Origin: Aquila chrysaetos chrysaetos
Lineage: Eukaryota > Chordata > Aves > Accipitriformes > Accipitridae
DNA length: 64,000 nt
Assembly: GCF_900496995.4 (NCBI RefSeq)
Contig: NC_044005.1
Span: 26,107,363-26,171,362, forward strand
Direction of reading: 5' to 3'
Shown here: one piece after another, positions 40,271 to 50,811 of the stretch
How positions within the stretch are numbered: the first letter of the stretch is position 1
Layout: every line of letters begins with the position of its first letter
Notes under the pieces: generated by a model
Database searches by the model: none
Seen by the model: only the letters and a program-made list of their open reading frames with translations
Told to the model about the DNA's origin: nothing
Made by a program: the position numbers and the translations under genes

Positions 40271-43200
40271 ATCACTGTTTCACCTAGTTTCCTAGATGCT
40301 GCTGCTGCTGCTGCTTCGCGGTCCCTGGTGACTGCGCTGATGTAGAGCCACCCTCCTGCCTGAACCTGTCCCCAGGCCTGTAGCAGCTGCTGGCACGCTG
40401 TGGTCGTAGTGAGCAGCTAGCTGACTCCTCTCAAATTCAGCTCCTATCCTGTAGGAACAGGCTCTTGTAACAGCCGTGCCTGGCTAGTGGTGTGTGAAAA
40501 TATTACCTTGGTGCATTGGTGTTTCTGATGTTTATGAACTTAATTACAAAACTACAGAGAGGAGTATGGTTCTTAAAGCTCCATTTCTGACATGTACAGA
40601 ACGCTTTGATGTGAAAGGTACAGTAAAAGCATACACGGATGTTGCTGACTCCTGTATGTTACTGCTTTGGCTGACTGACTGTCACAGGGATACAGTGGAG
40701 AAAAAGTGATTTGTAGACAACAGAAATTGCTGGTCAACAGTAGGGACTAGCGTCTGTGCAGAATTCATAGCAAAACGTAAATGCTGTCATCTCTTATATA
40801 GATACAAGTGAAAAGAGTCCCCGTCTTTTTCTACTTTACCCCACCAATATTAGTATATTCAACTGTTACATTAACAGCAGGGTTTTTTTAATTTTTTACC
40901 GCAGATGTCAGTCATCAGGTGATCTGTAATTCTTACCAGGACTACTTCTGTGCATATATTCTCTCTGATAAGGCTGTTAACTGCACATGTTGGTCCCTCT
41001 GTGTCTTTATTTTTCATCTCTTAATAACAGAACAGTTTTTCTTCTACAACACATTCTTGTGATACGTTTGATCCTCTTAGCTGAGCACTACTTTCTTACT
41101 CAATCCCTGAAAAAAAACTTGCTCCAAGTGGTGATCTACAAGAGCTTGGCTTCTCAGCCCACGCATCCCATCAGCTAACTTCTACAGACTGTGCCTCTAC
41201 ATGTGTTGCTGAGAGCTTATAGTTTCCACAAGGCCTTTTGGCTTGGCTGACTGGCTGTGGCGCTGCATAAGTTAGAATTGCATTCCCTAGAGTTGGTGAA
41301 GCCATTGCCATCCCGTACAGTTTCAGTGACTTTGACTAACGTAACTAGAATTGGACTGTGGCCTAGCATTCAGGAGGAGGCAGGGTAGGTTATTCAGACT
41401 GTAACTGTTTTTCTTCAGAGAAGTAATTCGTTTGGGTTGCTATACTGAATGGTTGTATTGTACAGAGTTACAGCAAATGCATAGGAAAAAGAAAAGAGTG
41501 AGTGAGAAAGGATTTCTATCTGTCTTATGTTGGTTTTGTTTGTTTTTAAATGGCAGATGCTTTCTTTACCTGTCGAAAGAATGTGCTTCTGGCGAAGAGC
41601 ACGTCCACCCAGATAGAAGGCATCTTTGCTGCGACCAGAGGAAAGTCGGTCCCAGAAGAGCAAGAAGCCCTTCTCCAACAGTGGCTGGAGGAAGGAGCAG
41701 GGAGTTTGTCAGCCAGTGAGAGTGCTCCAGCAGTGGGGAAAGCATCAGTTACACTCACTAGTGACTGGTTAGAAGGTTCAGAGCTATTGATGACTAGCCT
41801 CAGCGACCTGAATTCTGCTCCAGAAGTCACCTGGTGTGCTGGTCAGCAGCTCACAGAGCTACACACCTTGGCTTCTTCAGAACCGCAAGATCATGAAGTG
41901 ACTGATCTGGCAAAATTACCAGCAGAAGAAACAGTGGCTGTAGCAGGCAGTGCCCCTTGGGCAGCTGTGGTGCCGCAGACGGATCATCAGATAGCTGGCT
42001 GTTCCACTATCGATGTAGAAGTGCAGAATGAAGACCCAGCTGTGCTGGCCTGGAGCTTAGCGCGTGGTGAAGAGACAGTGCCAATGGAGCCCCCAGCCTG
42101 GCCCATTCAGGATACGGTACAATTTTGTCCGCTCCCAGCAGAGGTACCCTACCATGGTCAGTAGTAACAGCTCTGAATCTAATATTTGGTTTGGGACTTG
42201 CATTTGTAGTGAATGTGGTCAGGTTTTTGTGTCTGGGCTTGCTGTCAGTAAGACATTGATTGCATGTGTCCATGCAGAATTGGCAGGATCTGCTAGTGAA
42301 GACTATAAAGTGAGTTTTTGCTGAGGGAGGGCTGGTCACAGCTAGTAGTCTCTGTGCTGTTAGACTGTCTGGTCTGAGCATCAGTACGTGTTCATTTCCC
42401 AGGAACTGTTCCCAGGTGCTGGCTTTATAATATAAAAAGCACCCAAAGGCTGGTTGAGTGTTTCAGTATGCTTGACATCCCCATTGACAACTATCCAAAG
42501 GCATCCAAAAAGACCACCTGAAAACCACAGTGGGTGAGGGTTTGCTCAGAGGCAAGAACATCCTAGCTTAGAGAATGAGAATGGCTATTTTCTGGGTCCT
42601 GGGGGAACAAAAGCATCAGCAGGATAGCCAGCATGGCTGTAACTTGGCTTTTTGTCTCTTGCATATAGAGATTTTATGGAGAGACTGGGAGGATCTTTCT
42701 GTCCAACCCTGTGTGCTAGAGCATGTCTCGAGAAACACTCCTCTCTTTGAATTTCGAGTCATGTCTTACAACATCCTTGCCCAGGACCTGGTGGAACAGG
42801 GCCTTGATCTGTATCTACACTGCCATCCAGACATCCTGAACTGGAACTACCGCCTTCCAAACCTTTTGCAGGAGATCCAGCACTGGGATCCTGATGTGAG
42901 TATGACTGAGCCACGTCAGTGTCAACAGAATTTGAATTCCTTGTTTGATCTAACAGCATTAAAACAAAACAAAACAAAAAAATAGAGGGGAAGTCCTAGG
43001 AAGATACTACCTGCTTCATAACTGAACACTGATTCCTCACTGAGGCCTTGTGCATACGTTTTTTTGGTGTCTGTCTTGCTTTGGTTGTGTTACTGTAGAA
43101 ACTAGTCATACTTTGATAGCAGGACTTAACTTCTTTAAACAGCAGTAGAAGAGGAAGAAGAGATAATGTGTATTTGGGGAGGAAAGGACCAGGTTTGTAA

Positions 43201-46200
43201 GGCAGCACAAGAGGGGAAGCCTGCATAGAAGACTTTCGCTATTCCTTGAGTCCTCTTTGTGTGATAAAGGATCTTCTGTCTCGGCACTGGAAAACTGAAT
43301 GATAAGCTAATGTGACCCAGAAGGTTATTGCTCTCTATCTGGAAAGTACAGGACAGAGTTGCAGTGATGACCTTTCTGGTTGTAGGGTTGGTATGTGAGT
43401 GCACTTTTCCGCTTTCTTTCTTCCCCCAAACAAGGTAACTAGCAAATACTGGTGGAGCAAGTGAGGTCTCTGCCTTCCTTCCAGGTTCTGTGTCTCCAGG
43501 AGGTGCAAGAGAACCATTACTGGGAGCAGCTGGAACCGACATTCAAGGAGATGGGTATGTCCTGCTTTTGTGCATCTATACCTCCAGCTCATGGGACTGG
43601 CCTAGCAGTGCTTCCTGCTTAATGTCCTCAAGGCACTCGGCCTTGAGAGAGCTGTTCCTGTTTGTCAGGTGGCTGCTGGCCCTGCTTCTGAACTGTCTGC
43701 CTAGACCTTTACCCTTTCTTCTGTAATTGATCTTTCAGAGAGTTGACAGATCAGAGTAACAAAACTGAGAGGGTCCTAGAAGGACAAGAAGAGAGAAAAT
43801 GGCCTCAATGATAAATGATAAACTGATTATTGGAACAGAATTGGGTATAATGCTGTACCCAAGTGTAGTAGGAACCTCTTCTGCTACACAGACTTGCTGA
43901 ACTCCCCAGCTGATGGGGGGAGACTGAAGTAGTGACTGGATAAACCTTTTAATAGGTGATGGTTTCTTTTCAGGCTTTGCATGCTTCTATAAACGGAGAA
44001 CTGGGACGAAGACGGATGGCTGTGCAGTGTGCTATAAGCACAGCAGGTTCCAGCTGATCAGCCTCAGCCCCATAGAATACTTCCGGCCTGGCCTGGACAT
44101 CCTCAATCGGGATAATGTGGGCTTGGTGCTGCTGCTACAGCCTCTGCTCCCAGAGGGCCTAGATCTGAAGGCAGTCAGTCCGTTGTGTGTGGCCAACACT
44201 CATGTATTGTTCAATCCCCGGCGGGGAGATATCAAACTGGCCCAGATGGCCTTGCTCTTAGCAGAGATTGACAAGATTGCAAAAACTACTGAAGGCAGCT
44301 ACTATCCTGTCATCTTGTGTGGAGACCTGAACTCTGTACCTGATTCTCCACTCTACAAATTCATCCGGAACGGTGAACTTTCCTACCATGGGATGCCAGC
44401 CTGGAAGGTAGGTGCCAGCCAGAACTGGCATTGGGCAACTCTTTATTGCATGCTGCTAGAGAAATGCATGGCTGCATTCTTTCTCTCGTGAGGAAATAGT
44501 CCAAATATCGAATTCAGTTATTCAGGAGTCTTCCCCAATGCCTCCAGCGCTGCTGGGGAAAGAAGCAGATGAATGTGTGCGTGTTGTTTCCACCACTGCT
44601 CTTTTGGTTTCTCTTGAGGCAGACCAGTGATAATAGACCACTTAATTTCAGGTCCTGGTTCTCCCTTGCTATGGGATTTTTGTGCCTGGGTGACTGGAAG
44701 TGTAGGGGAGTACAATTCCATCAAGACTTACTGAAATTTTATGTGGATGTTTGATCTGAAAACAGGTTGAAACAGGTACCTGTACTAGAGTCTGTTGTGG
44801 TTACCTGTTACTGTGTATCCATGATCAAATATGTCATTGGCTTTCAAGCTAAATCATCAGTTCAATAATAGATGCCTGCAAAGTATCTTGTCAGGTGACT
44901 TTTAGCTAACTGTATCCGTCACCCACAGTTGAAGGTTTATTATATCTGCGCCATATTCTGAATAGCTTAGTTCATGTCTTTCTGTGAGGGCATTCTCCTG
45001 TCTTGCTCTTGGCAAGTGTGTATATGTACATTGTCTATAGCTTGCAAAAGTTCTGCTCTGTGTTGCTGATGTTTCCTCTCCTGTTTCTGGCCTCCTTGCA
45101 GGTGTCTGGTCAGGAAGAATTTTCCCAGCAGTTGTATTCACGGAAACTGCTGGCCCCACTGTGGCCAAGCTTGCTGGGTATAACGGACAACTGCCAATAT
45201 GTCACTCTGTGCCAGCCAAAGAAATCAGGTGAGTTCCAGTGTCCGCTGAGAACATGAGTCTGCTGAGGATGGACAGTTTGTGGGCCTTGCTGTCTCTCTC
45301 AGTAGCTTGGGCATGTGTTGCATGAGGCACTCAGCAAAGATTCTCTTCTTCTATCCATTTCCTTGGTACATGAATTAAATTTAATTTTTCTAGAGTCCAT
45401 TGCTGTAGCCCAATTTCTGCTGTTTTCTTTCTCTAGTCAGGAGCGGAATGGTCCCCTACCAGTAACCGTTGCTTTACATATCTAATATTCCCAGACTTAC
45501 AGTTTTGTGCAGTTGTAAACCATGTTCAGCAGCCACAGCTTTCAGCTGCAGGTGTTTGTGGGAGTGGTTTTGGGCAGTTTTTGCACACCACTGTTAGGAA
45601 ATCATTCCTAAGAGCCCAGTTACAATCATGACTGTACTCTACTGTCCTTAGAGAGAATTAAAAAAAAAGAAGGAGCCCACACTAAGTAGCTTTTGTTGGA
45701 ATCTTGGATGTGGAACTTGTATTCAACCCGATCTCCAGAACTGTTTTTTCTTTTTCAGCAGATGTTTCCTTGAGTTGCACACTAACTGATGTGCTTAAAA
45801 GTCCCTTGAACTTATGGTGTCTCAGAGGGGACATTCCTTAATTTGTTTCATCAAGATGCTGACCACGGCTGTTGCATTAGTTAAAGGGATAGAAATAACT
45901 GTCCTCTGTTCTTCTACATTTACACGTTTGTTCTGTTCTACTTTTAGGTTATTAAGTGATCCCCATTCTCGTGGTATCAGAGTGCTTGGGCACAAAAACC
46001 TCTCTCAAACTAAAAAGGTCTAAGAGGTCTAAAGATCTAAAGAGTTTGCAGATGTTCCCTGTAGATGTGACTTTGCTGCAGTTATTTTCTTCTTTTAACT
46101 TGTATTTTTCTCTGCAGGCAGACGTAAGTACAGCCGGGACTTCCTGCTCCAGTTTCATTTTTGCGATGTTGCCTGTGAACGACCACCGCAGCTGGTCTTC

Positions 46201-49200
46201 TTGGAAGGTGTGACAGATGCTAAACCAGGTATTGATGGGCGATTTTTCAGCTTGTGACTCTCCTAGCTCGATTTTGATGAAAACATCATGTGGAGGTAAT
46301 GCCTGGTGAGAAAAGGGGAAGGCAGAAGGGTGCCTTCTGTGGCTGTGTGATTACTAATGGGTTCCATGAGACGTCAGAGGAGTACAGTCTTACCACACTC
46401 ATACACACTGTATTCCTTGAGATGCACTGAGATTCAGCCTCTTTTGGAGGCTGTTTCTTATAAAGTGAAATATATTTATATTTCTTTTTTTCTGCTTCAA
46501 GATTTTTGGTAGGGGGAGAACAAACCTGAAGACTGTGATGTCGCAATGGCCACAACATACATGTTTCTGGATGCTGGTACCCAGCAGACACTGCCTCACC
46601 TCTGTGCCTTGTGGCATGGCTGATTCTGCTCTCTCCATTTCTGTTCTGCCTTTCTAGACACCCTCTGAGTAAGCTGTAGGCTAAGGCAAATGAACTTTCT
46701 TTGAGAGCAAAGGTTGAAGTATGCTGAGCTTTGATAATAATGAATGCTTTAAGGACATGTCCTTAGCAGGACAGAATATGACTTCTTAGTTGTTTGCACT
46801 GATCTGCTCTCAGGATGTTCCTGTTAGTCTTAGAGCTGGGGTTTCCTCTGAATATTTTTCTTTAAGGTGCCTGTGACTGGACGCTATCTGCTCTTCTTGG
46901 GCAAAAAGTTTCGTTTGGTCTCAGGAGAAGCTTCTCAGACTTGGGATGAGCAGCCTGTGCCAGGATCTATGTAGGTCTGGCTGGAATCTCTTTGCTCCTT
47001 TGCAGACCGCCCTGCACACTGGCCCAAGCCTGCTGCCATGGTGAAAGACCCTGATCCCCAGCCATTTGTCCCAAGGTAATTTGGTGCATCTTCAATGGCC
47101 CCACTCTTCAAGCCTGGTCTCGTTTTCCTGAGCACTGTAAATCTGGCTGCAGTAAAGACAGAAATAGAGGTGAGGGTGGAAGAGAGTAAGGAGGGCTGTC
47201 TGGAAGAGCCAGATCCACACAGGGTTGTCCCAGCAGCTGGGTGCTGTTCTGTCAGCATTGTGTTGATGAGGTTGGGAGTGAAGGGTATAGACAGGACTGG
47301 GTATTGGAGACAAAGGAAGTTCGTAGTCCACTTTGTCTTTGGTGTAAGTGGAGTGAATAACTCTGAAAGACTGTCTTTTATGTGTTCCCAAAGTAGAAAT
47401 AGTTTGGACAGTTACATCACCAAGGGAACATCCAACTTCAGCTCTGACCGCAGTATGGAACACTGCATCATTCTCTTTCCTTCCTTGGTAAATGGTGGCT
47501 GTTCATGTGCAGGTCTTCAGGCATTATCCAGCATGGCCTCAACCTGACCTCTGTCTACAGCCACTTCCTGCCACAGAGGGGACGCCCGGAGGTCACAACG
47601 ATGCCCATGGGGCTTGGAGCCACTGTTGATTATATCTTCTACTCAGCAGAACCCGTGGAGAATGGGAGCAGGGGCGGTGAGTGTGGCAGTGTGGGGCTTA
47701 CCCCTGTGATGTTGGGAGAGGGCTGTGAGGCATGCTAGAATGCAGCTCGGTGTTGGGCGGTGCATTTCGTTGAGCTGGGGTGGATCTACAGGGTGTGACT
47801 TTGACTGAAATGATGCACAAAGTGGAAGCAACATTTGCTCAGATATGAGAAGACGCTGTTTATCTTTGCTGTGGAAAAACTGAAGCTGCTTAGCTTAGGT
47901 TCATGTAGACTTTTGAGGAAGCTAGAACAAAATAGATTCTGTTCTTTTGTATAAGCATCTTATTTGTGCTCCTGATAACAGGCAGTGCTGGGTCCTAAGT
48001 TCAAGGCTTGGACTTCTGGTCTGACTGAGACCACACACTGGCCTTAGAAGGCGGTGACTCTGGTTACCTTACAATGGTACCATCTCTCTGCTACCTGAAA
48101 CAGGAGTTATGTTGATGAAAGACAGCATGTAAACGCATCCAGGAACTGTCTCTGAGCTGGTTTGGATCATGTCAAAATCAACTCTGGGGAGTGTCCTAGA
48201 GATAGAGTTAACTGGGATAGAGTTAACTGTCTTTGTAGTAGCTGGTACAGTGCTATGTTTTGAGTTCAGTATGCGAAGAATGTTGATAACACTGATGTTT
48301 TCAGTTGTTGCTAAGTAGTGTTTAGACTAAAGTCAAGGATTTTTCAGCTTCTCAAGCCCAGCCAGCGAGAAAGTTGGAGGGGCACAAGAAGTTGGCACAG
48401 GACACAGCCAGGGCACCTGACCCAAACTGGCCAACAGGGTATTCCATACCATGTGATGTCCCATCTAGTATAGGAACTGGGAAGTGGGGGCGGGGAATCG
48501 CCGCTTAGGGACTAGCTGGGTGCCAGTCGGCGCGTGGTGAGCAATTGCACTGCGCATCATTTGTACATTCCAATCCTTTAATTATTGCTGTTGTCATTTT
48601 ATTAGTGTTATCATTATCATTATTAGTTTCTTCTTTTCTGTTCTATTAAACTGTTCTTATCTCAACCCGTGGGTTTTGCTTCTTTGTCCCGATTTTCTCC
48701 CCCATCCCACTGGGTGGGGGGGAGTGAGTGAGCGGCTGCGTGGTGCTTAGTTGCTGGCTGGGGTTAAACCACGACAGGGAGGAAGTTAGGAATGAAGAGG
48801 TGAATTCCTCCTCAAGGGAGAATCTGAAGCTATTGCTAGGACTTAGTACCATGAAAGGAACTTCCCAAGAAAGCAGCTGCTTGGTGAATTTAGTATATAC
48901 TTGATTACTGTGCCTGCAAGTATATGAAACCATTGAACAGTGGTATTCATTAAACAGGATGCTCACTGCTTTCACATCTAGTCTCAAAGGTGCATGCAGT
49001 GTTTGTGCAGGCTCTCTGTGTTCATCAGGGAAAGAATAGGAAAGCATTGACAAGCATCCCTTTGTGAGTGTATGGAGTTAATCTACAGCACCAGTCTCTG
49101 GCTGATGTTTCTTTCCATTTTCTTTGTCAGGTCGCAGGCTGTACCGGGATGGAGCTTTGAAGCTGCTTGGCCGCCTTTCCCTTCTCTCTGAAGATGTGCT

Positions 49201-49300
49201 GTTGCTGGCAAATGGCTTACCAAATCCTTTTTGTTCATCTGATCATCTCTGCCTGCTGGCTAGCTTTGGCTTGGAGATCTCCAGCCTCAAGGAGGGTTAG
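39744..49300 (+). CDS. ANGEL1: ANGEL1, CCR4/Nocturnin-family EEP protein (10 coding exons, complete)
   Basis: Ten exons join in frame with GT-AG introns: 39744-39807, 41557-42156, 42669-42895, 43485-43554, 43974-44407, 45102-45228, 46118-46228, 47006-47075, 47513-47676, 49131-49300. They total 2037 nt, 678 aa, against about 670 in human. Residues 1-21 are hydrophobic (MIGTVLCYVLLPAARLLRAL), a possible membrane anchor. Residues about 22-225 are acidic and poorly conserved. The exonuclease-endonuclease-phosphatase domain runs from about 250 to 670. Its signature residues are present: Asn256 in MSYNILAQD, Glu303 in CLQEVQE, His397 in ANTHVLFNPRRGD, Asp438 and Asn440 in CGDLNSVPDSPLY, Asp607 in TVDYIF, and Asp660-His661 in SSDHLCLLA. 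The family includes CCR4 deadenylases; 2',3'-cyclic phosphatase activity is reported for the ANGEL proteins, and human ANGEL1 is reported to bind eIF4E. The promoter is a CpG island. VASH1 lies downstream, tail to tail. Confidence 0.97.
40296..40315. repeat. (GCT)6 trinucleotide repeat in ANGEL1 intron 1
   Basis: Six GCT units, non-coding, at the edge of the CpG island. Confidence 0.8.
41557..42156 (+). CDS. ANGEL1: ANGEL1 coding exon 2 (variable acidic region)
   Basis: A 600-nt exon encoding residues 22-221 and the first base of Glu222. It begins DAFFTCRKNVLLAKS, conserved with human, then runs through a Glu/Ser/Ala-rich segment and ends AEVPYH. The acceptor is AAATGGCAG and the donor CATG|GTCAGT. 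Reading through the donor hits a stop within three codons. Confidence 0.95.
42669..42895 (+). CDS. ANGEL1: ANGEL1 coding exon 3 (start of catalytic domain)
   Basis: Completes Glu222 and encodes residues 223-297: ILWRDWEDLS, then MSYNILAQD with the metal-site Asn256, and LHCHPDILNWNYR. The acceptor GCATATAG is weak but the homology is strong. The donor is GAT|GTGAGT. Confidence 0.96.
43485..43554 (+). CDS. ANGEL1: ANGEL1 coding exon 4 (catalytic Glu)
   Basis: Encodes residues 298-320 plus one base of Gly321. CLQEVQENHYWEQLEP carries the catalytic metal-binding Glu303. The acceptor is CCTTCCTTCCAG and the donor ATGG|GTATGT. Confidence 0.96.
43974..44407 (+). CDS. ANGEL1: ANGEL1 coding exon 5 (core of catalytic domain)
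   Basis: A 434-nt exon encoding residues 321-465: KTDGCAVCYK, EYFRPGL, LNRDNVGLVLLLQPL, ANTHVLFNPRRGD (His397), CGDLNSVPDSPLY (Asp438, Asn440) and YHGMPAWK. The acceptor is TTTCTTTTCAG and the donor AAG|GTAGGT. Confidence 0.97.
45102..45228 (+). CDS. ANGEL1: ANGEL1 coding exon 6
   Basis: Encodes residues 466-507 plus one base of Gly508, including the GQEEFSQQLYSRKLLAPLWP segment, conserved with the human GQEDFSHQLYQRKLQAPLWP. The acceptor is CTCCTTGCAG and the donor TCAG|GTGAGT. Confidence 0.95.
46118..46228 (+). CDS. ANGEL1: ANGEL1 coding exon 7
   Basis: Encodes residues 508-544 plus one base of Asp545: RRKYSRDFLLQFHFCDVACE, then LEGVTDAKP. The human counterpart is RRKYGRDFLLRFRFCSIACQ. 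The acceptor is TTTTTCTCTGCAG and the donor CCAG|GTATTG. Confidence 0.95.
47006..47075 (+). CDS. ANGEL1: ANGEL1 coding exon 8 (divergent linker)
   Basis: Encodes residues 545-567 plus two bases of Arg568 in a Pro-rich, poorly conserved linker (DRPAHWPKPAAMVKDPDPQP). It is placed by frame and splice sites (TCCTTTGCAG acceptor, CCAAG|GTAATT donor) and by its position between two conserved exons. The human segment here is somewhat longer and Glu-rich. Confidence 0.88.
47513..47676 (+). CDS. ANGEL1: ANGEL1 coding exon 9
   Basis: Encodes residues 568-622 plus one base of Gly623: LNLTSVYSHFLPQRGRPEVT, GLGATVDYIFYSAE (Asp607 of the domain). The acceptor is TTCATGTGCAG; a second AG lies 9 nt downstream in a different frame and is not used in this model. 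The donor is GGCG|GTGAGT. Confidence 0.95.
48187..48781 (+). mobile_element. Solo LTR of an avian endogenous retrovirus, in ANGEL1 intron 9
   Basis: LTR body 48192-48776 (585 bp) begins TGTCCTAGAG and ends CCACGACA, so it has TG...CA ends. It is flanked by a perfect 5-bp direct duplication GGGAG (48187-48191 and 48777-48781). The 3' part has an ATTAAA signal near 48645, then the CTCAACCCGTGGGTTTT and GGGTTAAACCACGACA stretches, which I recognise from a family common in bird genomes (ERVL-like; family name from memory). No gag, pol or env sequence is present, so this is a recombined solo LTR. It is in the same orientation as the host gene. Confidence 0.87.
49131..49300 (+). CDS. ANGEL1: ANGEL1 coding exon 10 (stop codon)
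   Basis: Encodes residues 623-678 and TAG at 49298-49300. It contains RRLYRDGALKLLGRLSLLSE, NGLPNPFCSSDHLCLLASFG and the catalytic Asp660-His661 pair. The C-terminus (EISSLKEG) is a few residues longer than human. The acceptor is TCTTTGTCAG. Confidence 0.96.
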
Positions 49301-50805
49301 TGTTGGTTCCCTTTCCCTGAAGAAAAGCCGTTCTGAACACAGCAGTTGAGGCTCTGGGTTGCAAAACCTGCTTGCAAGAAAACTCTTTTCTTTGTCATGC
49401 CCTAAAAGTCCCTTTCTTCCCTCATATGCTCACAAAAAGCAGGGGTGGGAGAGTTGGAGCACTTTTTGCATTGGTATTTTGTGGGTCTCTGCAAACCTGA
49501 GCTGTGTTCCCAGTGGGCTTCCAGTTGTATTCAGGCATTACCATCTCTAAAAGGGGTCCTCGTTCCACTGCTTTGTTTAGCAGATGTTTTAGTGCTGCGG
49601 GAATCAATATAACTCACATATTTATTTGTCCCTGTGTGAGATCTTCAAGGAGGTGGGAAAGAGGGGCAACACTGCCTACTTCTGGTTAGTTAATTGCTAC
49701 CAAGGAGCAGGGGATGTATACATCAATATTCTTTCACACCAAAACAATGGTTCTTTTAATTTCTCAGTGATAGTTTATGAAGTATGGTCCTTCCAGGACT
49801 AGTCGCCATGTTGCCTTTGAGAGTGTTGGCTCTGCTAACTGCTTGGAAATGGCTTTCACTTAATAATGTGTAAGGACTGTCTTCCTGGCAGAAGGTTTTG
49901 TGCAGTTGAACAGTTTCTACAAAAAGCTGCCTGCTGTGACTAATGGACCAGGGAATGGAATTGCTAGGAATGGAGCCAGGGGTTCTACAGAGCTACCCGC
50001 AGGAGCGCTAGAACTGCAGCAAAAGCCTAGAGGCCTTGGGGAAGGCTCCCTTCCTTTCTACCAGTCTCAGAATGGTACCTAGTTTGGCACTTGTAGGAAA
50101 AAGATTTATGATCCTCGCAGTGAATATCAGGTGGAAAAAATCGTCCTGCTAGGCATGACAACCCCAGGAGGCTATAGCTCTGGGAGGTCCCAAAAGAGTG
50201 ATGAAAATGGAAGGCATGTAAGAGACAGCAGAGCCATCAGATGGAAGAGCTGGTATTTGTCACTTGCCGTACTCTTTGTCTGTGCCCTCCCTATTCCATT
50301 CAGCCTGCCAGGGGTCAGATAGCCAACCTGTAGCATCCTCCTGTGCCAGACTGAAGTTCGTGCTGCTGCCTTCTTCTGGAGCCAGCCATGTTTAGGTAGG
50401 TAGAACCTGTAGGACTGACTCCTGTCTCTTGACGGGTGTTGGGAGGGAGGGGAAGGCTCTGTAACTTGGAGCCAGATTGTCAATCGCTTGGATGCCAGTG
50501 TACCTTTGGTGTCCTATCAGTGTACTTTTGTCAGCAGTGGCTTGGCCAGTACAAAAACAGTAGAACTGTACCTGTTCCTAGAGCAGATTCCCCAGTTCAG
50601 CCTGACATTTGGTGCTCAGTTTTTCCATGAGAGATGAGAGCAATATTGGCAGAAACAGTATCAATCTTCTCTTCACAAATGAGGCAGGGAAATCTGGTCC
50701 CACCTCAGGTTTTTGTGGGAAGTTACGAGACTTGAAATACTGTTCTCTCTTCTTGGGTTATATTGGGGGGCTTTCATATTTTAAATGTTCCTTTCTTTAT
50801 TGAAA

Positions 50806-50811
50806 AATAAA
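50806..50811 (+). terminator. Candidate proximal poly(A) signal of ANGEL1
   Basis: AATAAA about 1.5 kb after the ANGEL1 stop, followed by T-rich DNA. It would give a 3' UTR of about 1.5 kb. Several other AATAAA copies occur downstream. Confidence 0.45.

Noticed and set aside
39600-40295. 231-codon plus-strand open frame reading through ANGEL1 exon 1 into intron 1
   Set aside because: Same GC effect. The real frame splices at 39807, as shown by the match to the human N-terminus and to exon 2.
48187-48781. Possible full endogenous retrovirus in ANGEL1
   Set aside because: Only one LTR with matching 5-bp duplications is present; there is no internal coding region.
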